Shown piece by piece: positions 33,727 through 42,431 of a stretch of 64,000 nucleotides of DNA. Position numbers and translations under genes: made by a program. How positions within the stretch are numbered: position 1 is the first letter of the stretch; each line of letters begins with the position of its first letter. Below the pieces are notes generated by a model. The model saw only the letters and a list, made by a program, of their open reading frames with translations. It was not told the DNA's origin and did not search any database. The DNA comes from Streptococcus mitis (GTDB taxonomy: Bacteria; Bacillota; Bacilli; Lactobacillales; Streptococcaceae), in NCBI GenBank assembly GCA_001914195.1, contig MKYF01000001.1, positions 89,021 through 153,020 on the forward strand, in the 5' to 3' direction.

Positions 33727-36189
33727 ATGCAAAATCAATTAAATGAATTAAAACGAAAAATGCTGGAATTTTTCCAGCAAAAACAAAAAAATAAAAAATC
33801 AGCTAGCCCTGGCAAGAAAGGCTCAAGTGTCCAAAAATCTAAATCCTTAGAGAAACCAGCCATTTTTCCAGCTATTTTACTGAGTATAAAAGCCCTATTT
33901 AACTTACTCTTTGTACTCGGTTTTCTAGGAGGAATGTTGGGAGCTGGGATTGCTTTGGGGTACGGAGTGGCCTTATTTGACAAGGTTCGGGTGCCTCAGA
34001 CAGAAGAATTGGTACATCAGGTCAAGGACATCTCTTCTATTTCAGAGATTACCTATGCGGATGGGACGGTGATTGCTTCCATAGAGAGTGATTTGTTGCG
34101 CACTTCTATCTCATCTGAGCAAATTTCGGAAAATCTGAAAAAGGCTATCATTGCGACGGAAGACGAACACTTTAAAGAACATAAGGGTGTAGTGCCCAAG
34201 GCGGTGATTCGTGCGACCTTGGGGAAATTTGTAGGTTTGGGTTCCTCTAGTGGGGGTTCAACTTTGACCCAGCAACTGATTAAACAGCAGGTGGTTGGGG
34301 ATGCACCGACTTTGGCTCGTAAGGCGACAGAGATTGTGGATGCTCTTGCCTTGGAACGTGCCATGAATAAGGATGAGATTTTAACGACCTATCTCAATGT
34401 GGCTCCGTTTGGCCGAAATAATAAGGGGCAGAATATTGCAGGAGCTCAGCAGGCAGCTGAGGGGATTTTCGGTGTAGATGCAAGTCAGTTGACGGTTCCT
34501 CAAGCAGCATTTTTAGCAGGACTTCCACAGAGTCCCATTACCTATTCTCCTTATGAAAATACTGGGGAGTTGAAGAGTGATGAAGACTTAGAAATGGGAT
34601 TGAGACGGGCTAAGGCAGTTCTTTACAGTATGTATCGTACAGGTGCCTTAAGCAAAGACGAGTATTCTCAATATAAGGATTACAATCTTAAACAGGACTT
34701 TCTCCCTTCAGCTACAGTCACAGGTGTGTCACGAGGCTATTTATACTTTACAGCCTTGGCAGAAGCTCAGGAACGTATGTATGATTATCTAGCTCAGAGA
34801 GACAATGTCTCCGCTAAGGAGTTGAAAAATGAGGCAACCCAGAAGTTTTATCGCGATTTGGCAGCCAAGGAAATTGGAAATGGTGGTTATAAGATTACTA
34901 CTACCATAGACCAGAAAATTCATTCTGCTATGCAAAGTGCGGTTGCTGACTATGGCTATCTTTTAGACGATGGAACAGGTCGTGTAGAAGTAGGGAATGT
35001 CCTGATGGACAACCAAACAGGTGCTATTCTAGGCTTTGTAGGTGGTCGTAATTATCAAGAAAATCAAAATAATCATGCCTTTGATACCAAGCGCTCACCA
35101 GCTTCTACTACCAAGCCTTTGCTGGCCTACGGTATTGCTATTGACCAGGGCTTGATGGGAAGCGAAACGATTCTATCTAACTATCCAACAAACTTTGCTA
35201 ATGGCAATCCGATTATGTATGCTAATAGTAAGGGAACAGGAATGATGACCTTGGGAGAAGCTTTGAACTATTCATGGAATATCCCTGCTTACTGGACCTA
35301 TCGTATGCTTCGTGAAAATGGTGTTGATGTCAAGGGTTATATGGAAAAGATGGGTTACGAGATTCCTGAGTACGGTATTGAGAGCTTGCCAATGGGTGGT
35401 GGTATTGAAGTCACAGTTGCCCAGCATACCAATGGCTATCAGACCCTAGCAAATAATGGTCTATATCATAAAAAACATGTGATTTCTAAAATTGAAGCAG
35501 CAGATGGTAGAGTGGTGTATGAATATCAGGATAAACCAGTTCAAGTCTATTCAAAAGCTACTGCGACGATTATACAGGGCTTGTTGCGAGAAGTTCTATC
35601 CTCTCGTGTGACAACAACCTTCAAGACGAATCTGACTTCTTTAAATCCTAATCTGGCTAATGCAGATTGGATTGGGAAGACTGGTACAACCAACCAAGAT
35701 GAAAATATGTGGCTCATGCTTTCGACGCCTAGATTAACCCTAGGTGGCTGGATTGGGCATGATGATAATCATTCACTGTCACGTAGAGCAGGTTATTCCA
35801 ATAACTCTAATTACATGGCTCATCTGGTAAATGCGATTCAGCAAGACTCCCCAAGTATTTGGGGGAACGAGCGCTTCGCTTTAGATCCTAGTGTCGTAAA
35901 ATCCGAAGTCTTGAAATCAACAGGTCAAAAACCAGGGAAGGTTTCTGTTGAAGGAAAAGAAGTAGAGGTCACAGGTTCGACTGTTACTAGCTATTGGGCT
36001 AATAAGGCAGGAGCGCCAACGACAAGTTATCGCTTTGCTATTGGTGGAAGTGATGCGGATTATCAGAATGCTTGGTCTAGCATCGTGGGGAGTCTACCAA
36101 CTCCATCAAGCTCCAGCAGTTCAAGTAGTAGCTCTAGCGATAGCAGTAACTCAAGTGCTACACGACCCTCTTCAAGGACGAGACGATAA
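33727..36189 (+). CDS. pbp1b: Class A penicillin-binding protein 1b
   Basis: An 820-residue bifunctional peptidoglycan synthase. N-terminal cytoplasmic basic region, one membrane helix (about residues 50-85), a GT51 glycosyltransferase domain (ATEDEHFKEHKG, GGSTLTQQLIKQ) and a transpeptidase domain with SPASTTK (nucleophile Ser), SWN and KTGTTNQ. A Ser-rich tail ends the protein. The GTG at 33715 is part of the Shine-Dalgarno region (gtgagg); the ATG at 33727 is used. Acts in lateral or septal wall synthesis; a beta-lactam target. Confidence 0.96.
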   Translation: MQNQLNELKRKMLEFFQQKQKNKKSASPGKKGSSVQKSKSLEKPAIFPAILLSIKALFNLLFVLGFLGGMLGAGIALGYGVALFDKVRVPQTEELVHQVKDISSISEITYADGTVIASIESDLLRTSISSEQISENLKKAIIATEDEHFKEHKGVVPKAVIRATLGKFVGLGSSSGGSTLTQQLIKQQVVGDAPTLARKATEIVDALALERAMNKDEILTTYLNVAPFGRNNKGQNIAGAQQAAEGIFGVDASQLTVPQAAFLAGLPQSPITYSPYENTGELKSDEDLEMGLRRAKAVLYSMYRTGALSKDEYSQYKDYNLKQDFLPSATVTGVSRGYLYFTALAEAQERMYDYLAQRDNVSAKELKNEATQKFYRDLAAKEIGNGGYKITTTIDQKIHSAMQSAVADYGYLLDDGTGRVEVGNVLMDNQTGAILGFVGGRNYQENQNNHAFDTKRSPASTTKPLLAYGIAIDQGLMGSETILSNYPTNFANGNPIMYANSKGTGMMTLGEALNYSWNIPAYWTYRMLRENGVDVKGYMEKMGYEIPEYGIESLPMGGGIEVTVAQHTNGYQTLANNGLYHKKHVISKIEAADGRVVYEYQDKPVQVYSKATATIIQGLLREVLSSRVTTTFKTNLTSLNPNLANADWIGKTGTTNQDENMWLMLSTPRLTLGGWIGHDDNHSLSRRAGYSNNSNYMAHLVNAIQQDSPSIWGNERFALDPSVVKSEVLKSTGQKPGKVSVEGKEVEVTGSTVTSYWANKAGAPTTSYRFAIGGSDADYQNAWSSIVGSLPTPSSSSSSSSSSSDSSNSSATRPSSRTRR

Positions 36190-36211
36190 GTCCTTTAAAC
36201 TTTTCTAAATG

Positions 36212-36249
36212 AAGTGGCTAATCAATGGATTGCCACTTTTTTCTTTTTT
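36212..36249 (+). terminator. Terminator of pbp1b
   Basis: The arms aagtggc and gccactt with a 13-nt loop and a long T-run. Confidence 0.85.
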
Positions 36250-36271
36250 CCTTTCGTGTTACAATAAAGGT

Positions 36272-37183
36272 ATGAATCAGTATCAGAAAAAGATTGTTAA
36301 AGGAACCATTTATTCGCTCCTATCCGGCTTAATATGGGGAATCTGTGGAATTTTAGGAGAATATTTCTTTACTCATTATCAAGTGTCCTCTGGCTGGATT
36401 ACCTCTATGCGTTTGACACTGGCAGGGAGTCTTGTGCTCATTTGGTCTGCAATGCAATTAAAATCGCAAGTGCTAGATATTTGGCGAGATAAGAAAAATT
36501 ACCTGCCCTTTTTAGCCTATGCTATTTTGGGGATTTTTTCAGTCCAGTATTTTTTCTATCTCTGTGTAGAATATTCAAATGCAGCGACAGCAACTATTTT
36601 ACAGTTTATTAGCCCTGTCTTTATCCTCTTTTACAATCGCTTGGTTTATCAAAAACGAGCGTCAAAAAGCGCTATTTTCTACGTTTTGGTTGCCATGTTG
36701 GGTGTTTGCTTGATGGCGACAAAGGGAAATCTCTCTCAATTATCCATGACACCGCTAGCACTTGTGACGGGTTTGCTGAGTGCCATGGGGGTCATGTTTA
36801 ATGTTATCTTGCCTCAGCCTTTTGCGAAGCGCTATGGTTTTGTACCCACGGTTGGGTGGGGGATGATTTTGGCCGGTTTATTTAGCAATGTCCTCTCTCC
36901 GATTTATCAGCTTTCCTTTACTCTTGATATTTGGAGTATCTTGATTTGCCTCATTATCGCTTTCTTTGGAACGGCTTTTGCTTTTTTCATTTCCATGAAG
37001 GCTGTGTCCTTGGTTTCTCCTTTGGTGGTTTCCGTTATCAGTGCCAGTGAACCTCTCTCTTCTGCTCTCTTGAGTGTTTTGTTCTTAGGATTGGTAGTGG
37101 ATTGGTCCCTTCTTCTAGCTATGGGCCTGATTATTTTACCTATGATTTTCTTATCGATAGAAGAAGCGAAAGAAAGTAAATAA
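36272..37183 (+). CDS. EamA/DMT-family transporter
   Basis: A 303-residue membrane protein with ten hydrophobic segments in two EamA halves (SGLIWGICGILGEYFF; AFFGTAFAFFISMKAV). Drug/metabolite transporter superfamily; substrate unknown. The frame runs from 36209 through the pbp1b terminator, but the ATG at 36272 after aaagg is the real start. A -10-like TACAAT lies only a few bases upstream, so the leader would be very short. Confidence 0.85.
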   Translation: MNQYQKKIVKGTIYSLLSGLIWGICGILGEYFFTHYQVSSGWITSMRLTLAGSLVLIWSAMQLKSQVLDIWRDKKNYLPFLAYAILGIFSVQYFFYLCVEYSNAATATILQFISPVFILFYNRLVYQKRASKSAIFYVLVAMLGVCLMATKGNLSQLSMTPLALVTGLLSAMGVMFNVILPQPFAKRYGFVPTVGWGMILAGLFSNVLSPIYQLSFTLDIWSILICLIIAFFGTAFAFFISMKAVSLVSPLVVSVISASEPLSSALLSVLFLGLVVDWSLLLAMGLIILPMIFLSIEEAKESK

Positions 37184-37209
37184 AAAGTCTTTTCTTAATT
37201 CTAAAAGTG

Positions 37210-37372
37210 TGCTATACTAGAATAGTCAATAAAACACGGGAAGATAGTTGTGAAGAGTGTTTTTAGGTTGTATCGGTAGGGGCTTGCTTTTACCGACAGC
37301 ACGTTTTATCTCACATCCCTAAAAATCATACCTAAAAACAAACAAAAAGGCTTCAAATTTGAGGCCTTTTTT
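37210..37372 (+). ncRNA. Structured RNA candidate with its own promoter and terminator, upstream of dapD
   Basis: An extended -10 TGCTATACT (37210-37218) is followed about 130 nt later by a strong terminator (arms aaaaaggcttc / gaggccttttt, 37345-37372). Between them are a hairpin TCGGTA/TACCGA (37273-37296), a 10-bp helix GTTTTTAGGT (37259-37268) with ACCTAAAAAC (37330-37339), and ATAAAAC (37229-37235) with GTTTTAT (37303-37309). The last two cross, so a pseudoknot or a switch between folds is possible. No ORF. It may be a stand-alone sRNA or a 5' leader of dapD. Family not identified; the streptococcal asd-motif RNA is one candidate to test. Confidence 0.55.
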
Positions 37373-37411
37373 GGTAGAATAGGTATCATTAAAATGAACT
37401 AGGAGGCGCCT

Positions 37412-38110
37412 ATGACTGCCACAAAAATGAACGCTCAAGAAATTATCCAATTTATCGCCAATGCTGAAAAGAAAACCAGTGTTAAAGTAACCTTTGAGGG
37501 AGAACTCGCAACTGCTGTACCAAGCTCTGTTGTCAAACTAGGGAATGTCCTATTCGGAGATTGGAAGGACGTGGCTCCTCTTCTCGATGGTTTGGTAGAA
37601 AATCAAGACTATGTTGTTGAGCAAGATGCTCGTAATTCTGCAGTTCCTTTGCTAGATAAACGTGCTATCAATGCTCGTATCGAGCCAGGTGCTATTATCC
37701 GTGACCAAGTTGAAATTGGTGACAATGCTGTTATCATGATGGGAGCGGTTATCAATATCGGTGCTGAAATTGGTGCAGGAACTATGATTGACATGGGTGC
37801 TATCCTTGGTGGCCGTGCTATCGTTGGGAAAAACAGTCACGTTGGTGCAGGTGCCGTTCTTGCAGGTGTGATTGAGCCAGCTAGCGCAGAACCAGTCCGT
37901 GTCGGAGACAATGTTCTTATCGGTGCCAATGCAGTGGTTATCGAAGGAGTCCAAATCGGTAGTGGTTCAGTTGTCGCGGCAGGAGCTATTGTTACCCAAG
38001 ATGTCCCAGAAAACGTGGTGGTAGCAGGTGTTCCAGCTCGTATTATCAAAGAAATTGATACCCAAACCCAACAAAAAACAGCGCTAGAGGATGCGCTTCG
38101 TACCTTATAA
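37412..38110 (+). CDS. dapD: 2,3,4,5-tetrahydropyridine-2,6-dicarboxylate N-acetyltransferase
   Basis: A 232-residue left-handed beta-helix acyltransferase: many hexapeptide repeats (e.g. IGDNAVIMMGAVINIGAEIG). In Firmicutes this enzyme uses acetyl-CoA in the acetylase branch of lysine/diaminopimelate synthesis. The next gene is the matching deacetylase, which supports the acetyl branch. An aggaggcg Shine-Dalgarno is present. Confidence 0.95.
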   Translation: MTATKMNAQEIIQFIANAEKKTSVKVTFEGELATAVPSSVVKLGNVLFGDWKDVAPLLDGLVENQDYVVEQDARNSAVPLLDKRAINARIEPGAIIRDQVEIGDNAVIMMGAVINIGAEIGAGTMIDMGAILGGRAIVGKNSHVGAGAVLAGVIEPASAEPVRVGDNVLIGANAVVIEGVQIGSGSVVAAGAIVTQDVPENVVVAGVPARIIKEIDTQTQQKTALEDALRTL

Positions 38111-38123
38111 TTGTAAAAGTAAT

Positions 38124-38156
38124 AAAGAGGCGGAACCCTTCTTCCAGCCTCTTTCT
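38124..38156 (+). terminator. Hairpin between dapD and the deacetylase gene
   Basis: The arms aaagaggc and gcctcttt with a 15-nt loop; only a short T-run, so readthrough is likely. Confidence 0.6.
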
Positions 38157-38177
38157 GCTATATCGGAGGATAGATAG

Positions 38178-39308
38178 ATGTTAGATTTGATTCAGACTAG
38201 ACGAGATTTGCACCAGATTCCAGAGATTGGCTTGGAGGAGTTCAAGACTCAGGCTTATTTGCTGGATGTGATTGAGAAATTAACTGCGGGCAAGAATTTT
38301 GTTCAAGTTCGTACTTGGCGGACAGGTATTTTGGTTTACTTGCAGGGAAGTCAGCCAGAGCGGACCATTGGTTGGCGGACAGATATTGATGGTCTGCCGA
38401 TCATCGAACAAACAGGCCTTCCTTTCGTCTCTCAGCACCAAGGTCGTATGCATGCTTGTGGCCATGATTTCCACATGACTATTGCTTTGGGCTGTCTTGA
38501 GCGAGCCCTTGAGGAGCAACCAAAGAACAATCTGCTCTTTCTGTTTCAGCCTGCTGAAGAAAATGAAGCTGGTGGCATGCTCATGTATGAGGATGGCGCT
38601 TTTGGAGACTGGTTGCCAGATCAGTTTTATGGCCTCCATGTTCGACCAGATTTGAAGGTTGGTCAGATTGCGACTAATACTCATACACTCTTTGCAGGAA
38701 CTTGCGAGGTGAAGATCCGTTTCAAAGGCAAAGGTGGCCACGCAGCCTTTCCACATGAAGCCAATGACGCCTTGGTGGCCGCTAGTTACTTTGTGACCCA
38801 GGTGCAGTCAGTTGTCAGCCGCAATGTTAACCCAATCGAGGGAGCAGTGGTGACCTTTGGTGTTTTTCAGGCTGGAACAACCAACAATGTTATCACAGAC
38901 ACAGCCTTTTTGCATGGAACCATTCGGGCTTTGACACAGGATATGAGTCTCTTGGTGCAAAAGAGGGTCAAAACAGTTGCAGAAGGAGTTGCAGCAGCCT
39001 TTGATATGGAAGTCGAAGTGGAACTCAAACAAGGAGGTTACCTGCCTGTTGAGAATAATCCAGTCTTGGCGCGTGAACTGATGGATTTCTTTGAAGAAAA
39101 AGACGGAATCGAGTTGATTGATATCGAGCCTGCTATGACTGGTGAAGACTTTGGTTATCTCCTTTCAAAGGTTGATGGTGTTATGTTTTGGCTAGGTATC
39201 GATAGTCCCTACGCTCTTCATCACCCTCAAATGAGTCCCAAGGAAGAGGCTTTAGCTATTGGGGTGGATGCAGTCTCTAGTTTCCTGAAAAAGAAGGCAA
39301 CAGAGTAG
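38178..39308 (+). CDS. N-acetyldiaminopimelate deacetylase (M20 peptidase family)
   Basis: A 376-residue M20D metallohydrolase. Metal and catalytic residues are visible in MHACGHDFHM, the Glu pair in PAEENEAGG, and the C-terminal His in ALHHPQM. It removes the acetyl group in the diaminopimelate pathway after DapD and the aminotransferase. A cggagga Shine-Dalgarno is present. Neighbour dapD supports this over a general amidohydrolase. Confidence 0.9.
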   Translation: MLDLIQTRRDLHQIPEIGLEEFKTQAYLLDVIEKLTAGKNFVQVRTWRTGILVYLQGSQPERTIGWRTDIDGLPIIEQTGLPFVSQHQGRMHACGHDFHMTIALGCLERALEEQPKNNLLFLFQPAEENEAGGMLMYEDGAFGDWLPDQFYGLHVRPDLKVGQIATNTHTLFAGTCEVKIRFKGKGGHAAFPHEANDALVAASYFVTQVQSVVSRNVNPIEGAVVTFGVFQAGTTNNVITDTAFLHGTIRALTQDMSLLVQKRVKTVAEGVAAAFDMEVEVELKQGGYLPVENNPVLARELMDFFEEKDGIELIDIEPAMTGEDFGYLLSKVDGVMFWLGIDSPYALHHPQMSPKEEALAIGVDAVSSFLKKKATE

Positions 39309-39319
39309 AGGGTTTGTCT

Positions 39320-39859
39320 ATGAAATCGGAATTACGTAAGCAAGTCTTGCAAGAAATGAAGGCTTTATCTCAAGAACAAAAACAGGCTATAGACCAAGCT
39401 TTAACCGAGCGATTGTTACAACATCCCTTTTACCAAGAAGCCAAGGTCATCGCAACCTATCTCTCTTTTCCGCACGAATTTCAAACGCAGGGATTGATCG
39501 AGCAGGCTCTGAAGGACGGCAAGAAGGTTCTGATACCCAAAACCTATCCCAAGGGGCGCATGGACTTTGTGGTCTATGATCCGCAACAACTGGTCAAAAC
39601 TTCCTTTGGCTTACTGGAACCACAGGGAGATTTGGAAGTAGTGGATGCCTCTCAGATTGATTTGATTCATGTTCCGGGGCTGGCTTTTACGACGGAAGGA
39701 TATCGGATTGGATACGGTGGAGGTTATTATGACCGCTATCTGGAATATTTTTCTGATCATACTTTGAGTACGATATATCCTTGTCAAATTCAGGACTTTA
39801 TTCCTGAAAATCATGATATTCCTGTTCAGGAGGTACTGATTGATGAAAGAAATCTTTGA
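39320..39859 (+). CDS. 5-formyltetrahydrofolate cyclo-ligase
   Basis: A 179-residue MTHFS-family enzyme converting 5-formyl-THF to 5,10-methenyl-THF using ATP. The family signature GYGGGYYDRYL is present. The TTG at 39314 is in frame, but the ATG at 39320 follows agaggg. Its 3' end overlaps the rhomboid gene by 17 bp. Confidence 0.93.
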   Translation: MKSELRKQVLQEMKALSQEQKQAIDQALTERLLQHPFYQEAKVIATYLSFPHEFQTQGLIEQALKDGKKVLIPKTYPKGRMDFVVYDPQQLVKTSFGLLEPQGDLEVVDASQIDLIHVPGLAFTTEGYRIGYGGGYYDRYLEYFSDHTLSTIYPCQIQDFIPENHDIPVQEVLIDERNL

Positions 39860-40520
39860 TAGGCGTTACCCTGTGACGAGTTTTTTCCTCTTAGTGACGG
39901 CCTTGGTATTTCTACTAATGTTGGTGACCACAGGTGGAAACTTTGACAGGGCAGATACCCTATTTCGATTTGGAGCCATGTATGGGCCTGCCATTCGCCT
40001 ATTTCCCGAGCAGGTTTGGCGTCTCTTCTCTGCCATTTTTGTTCATATTGGTTGGGAGCATTTCATTGTTAATATGCTTTCGCTCTATTATCTTGGTAGG
40101 CAGGTAGAGGAAATTTTCGGATCCAAGAAGTTTTTCTTTCTCTATCTTTTATCAGGAATGATGGGCAATCTCTTTGTTTTTGTATTTAGTCCCAAATCCT
40201 TAGCAGCAGGTGCATCTACTTCTCTCTATGGACTATTTGCTGCGATTATCATTCTTCGCTATGCCACTCGCAATCCTTATATCCAACAGCTAGGCCAATC
40301 CTATCTGACACTTTTTATGGTTAACATTATTGGAAGTGTTCTGATTCCAGGAATCAGCCTAGCAGGCCATATCGGAGGTGCAGTTGGTGGCGCATTTCTA
40401 GCAGTTATCTTTCCAGTTAGAGGAGAAAGACGGATGTATAGCGCTAGTCAGAGACTGGTAGCGTTAGTGTTATTTGTAGGACTCGCAGTCTTACTTCTCT
40501 ACAAGGGAATGGGATTGTGA
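39843..40520 (+). CDS. Rhomboid-family intramembrane serine protease
   Basis: A 225-residue protein with about seven membrane segments. The catalytic Ser in AAGASTSLYGLF (GxSx) and His in LAGHIGGAVGG are present. It cleaves membrane-protein substrates; none known here. It is translationally coupled to the cyclo-ligase (Shine-Dalgarno caggagg inside that gene). Confidence 0.93.
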   Translation: MKEIFDRRYPVTSFFLLVTALVFLLMLVTTGGNFDRADTLFRFGAMYGPAIRLFPEQVWRLFSAIFVHIGWEHFIVNMLSLYYLGRQVEEIFGSKKFFFLYLLSGMMGNLFVFVFSPKSLAAGASTSLYGLFAAIIILRYATRNPYIQQLGQSYLTLFMVNIIGSVLIPGISLAGHIGGAVGGAFLAVIFPVRGERRMYSASQRLVALVLFVGLAVLLLYKGMGL

Positions 40521-40542
40521 CGACTAATATGTAAACTTGAAT

Positions 40543-40577
40543 AAGAAAAAAGCTACTTGAAAAATGAGTAGCTTTTA
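40543..40577. terminator. Bidirectional terminator between the rhomboid gene and the CRISPR array
   Basis: The arms aaaagctact (40547-40556) and agtagctttt (40567-40576) are perfect. In the minus direction it follows the last repeat within a few bases, so it should end the pre-crRNA. Confidence 0.8.
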
Positions 40578-40581
40578 ATGT

Positions 40582-41344
40582 GTTTTGGAACCATTCGAAA
40601 CAACACAGCTCTAAAACAGGAAGCCTTCCATGATAGCTTGGCCAGCAGTTTTGGAACCATTCGAAACAACACAGCTCTAAAACATGTTGCTGGCACTCAT
40701 ACCCCTCTGCGTAGTTTTGGAACCATTCGAAACAACACAGCTCTAAAACTTTCGCCGTTGTCCTTGAGGTAGTACCATTGTTTTGGAACCATTCGAAACA
40801 ACACAGCTCTAAAACCCACTTTATGGAATTTCCGTGCAAAGAATAGTTTTGGAACCATTCGAAACAACACAGCTCTAAAACCCTTTCCACCCAGTACGAA
40901 GAATACCGACCGTTTTGGAACCATTCGAAACAACACAGCTCTAAAACATTTGATAAGTTGCATCAATTCAGCTCTAGGTTTTGGAACCATTCGAAACAAC
41001 ACAGCTCTAAAACAAAGTTGTATAACCTATTGGTTTATCTTTCCGTTTTGGAACCATTCGAAACAACACAGCTCTAAAACTTTGGATAGCTGACGCTGAT
41101 ATTTAAGGCGGTTTTGGAACCATTCGAAACAACACAGCTCTAAAACAATGTCTTATGTATAGGTACAATACCAATAGTTTTGGAACCATTCGAAACAACA
41201 CAGCTCTAAAACAGTCTGTAATATACACTAATTGCAAAGCAGGTTTTGGAACCATTCGAAACAACACAGCTCTAAAACATTAGCTATCGGGGGTTAAATC
41301 AAAATTTTGTTTTGGAACCATTCGAAACAACACAGCTCTAAAAC
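40582..41344 (-). CRISPR. Type II-A CRISPR array: 12 identical repeats, 11 spacers
   Basis: The 36-bp repeat begins gttttggaaccattcgaaac on the plus strand and ends acagctctaaaac; its complement is the usual type II-A orientation (GTTTTAGAGCTGTG...), so transcription is on the minus strand. Repeats start at 40582, 40648, 40714, 40780, 40846, 40912, 40978, 41045, 41111, 41177, 41243 and 41309. All copies look identical, including the trailer-end one. Spacers are 30 bp except one of 31 bp (41014-41044). Leader-proximal (newest) spacers are at the high-coordinate end. Confidence 0.99.
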
Positions 41345-41439
41345 CTCGTAGAAAAATTTTTCTCACGAAATTTCGTAATCGCGCCATTCGTCCCAGCTAG
41401 ACTTCAGCTCGTCAGGTTCCAATTATCACTCTTATTATA
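41345..41439 (-). promoter_or_regulatory. CRISPR leader with array promoter
   Basis: On the minus strand the leader ends CTACGAG at the first repeat, the leader-anchoring end known from type II-A systems. An extended -10 TGGTATAAT has its hexamer at 41434-41439 and overlaps the csn2 stop codon. Two perfect palindromes lie inside: AGAAAAATTTTTCT (41350-41363) and ACGAAATTTCGT (41365-41376). Confidence 0.8.
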
Positions 41440-42097
41440 CCATATTTTCAGGGTTCAAGAAATAGTCTTGATCCAATACATACTGGGGGAAATCATAGAT
41501 TTTCCGAGGCTCAACAAACAAGACGGACAGTTGATTGAGTTGGATATACTCTATTAAATTTACTAACTCATCCTTTGATAGATAGGCGGATGCATTGATG
41601 AAAACAAGGAGTTTCTTTTTAGAAAGATATTTAAAAACCTGGACAATTTCTAGCATCTTTTCAAAAGGTGTGTCACTCAGAGTTTCAACTTTGACTCCTA
41701 GCGCATCGATTAACTCTAGAATGGTGATTTCATCGTATTCTAGGTCTAGTTCATTTTCTAAACACTCAAATGCCAATAATTCTGTAATCGTGGCTACCAA
41801 CTTTTCAATCATGGATTTGACTTCTGGTTTGTCATTGAGTTGATTTTCAAGGTCAGCATGTATCAGCTTGAGCATGGCAGGTGAGTTGAGATTGTATCCT
41901 AAGACATCCGTTATCACTAGTAACTCGGATTCTTTCAGAGCTTTTAGATTTCTATCAAACAACTTCAACTCTCCATCATCAGTGTACTGGTAGAATTGCT
42001 TGACGATAGTTGAAAAGGTAAACTGGTCTTCCAACACTAAAAAAGTTGCATTTTTAATAGCTAATGGTTCATCCAATAGTGGGAAATTAATCTTCAT
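41435..42097 (-). CDS. csn2: Type II-A CRISPR adaptation protein Csn2
   Basis: A 220-residue Csn2 of the short form. Csn2 forms a tetrameric ring that binds double-stranded DNA ends and works with Cas1-Cas2 and Cas9 in spacer capture. The start overlaps cas2 by 11 bp, with gaggag inside cas2. The protein ends PENMV, the last codons lying over the array promoter. Confidence 0.95.
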   Translation of the reverse strand: MKINFPLLDEPLAIKNATFLVLEDQFTFSTIVKQFYQYTDDGELKLFDRNLKALKESELLVITDVLGYNLNSPAMLKLIHADLENQLNDKPEVKSMIEKLVATITELLAFECLENELDLEYDEITILELIDALGVKVETLSDTPFEKMLEIVQVFKYLSKKKLLVFINASAYLSKDELVNLIEYIQLNQLSVLFVEPRKIYDFPQYVLDQDYFLNPENMV

Positions 42098-42431
42098 CTC
42101 TAGGCTCCTCTCCTAGAAAGACCAAGCGTGCATCGGAGTTTGCTACGCTGGTATTTCGCTCGCCATTTAAGTAAATCATGCGAGAAAACTGCTTTTCTGT
42201 AACGGTTAAGAGCGTAATGTTCCCTTTTTTAGGGTTATGAGTCTTGAGTCGCTCAATCATGGCGTTATTAGCAGAGTTGTTGAGCAAGAGCTTGCTATAG
42301 ATGGAGAATTGGTGCATGATAAATCCCTCATCTATGAGGAACTTCCGAAATTTCCGATAGGCCTTGCGTTCCTCTACGGTATCAACTGGCATATCAAACA
42401 TTAAAATCATACGCATATATCGATAACTCAT
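42087..42431 (-). CDS. cas2: CRISPR adaptation protein Cas2
   Basis: A 114-residue Cas2 with the ferredoxin-like start YMRMILMFDMPVDT and the conserved Asp. With Cas1 it forms the spacer integrase. It overlaps cas1 by 4 bp and csn2 by 11 bp. Confidence 0.97.
   Translation of the reverse strand: MSYRYMRMILMFDMPVDTVEERKAYRKFRKFLIDEGFIMHQFSIYSKLLLNNSANNAMIERLKTHNPKKGNITLLTVTEKQFSRMIYLNGERNTSVANSDARLVFLGEEPRDED

Noticed and set aside
37210..37372. Lysine riboswitch before dapD
   Set aside because: Length and helices do not match the L-box layout; left as an unassigned structured RNA.
40444..41002. ORFs across the CRISPR array on both strands
   Set aside because: They translate the repeat periodically (e.g. 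ELCCFEWFQN) and reflect a stop-free repeat length, not genes.
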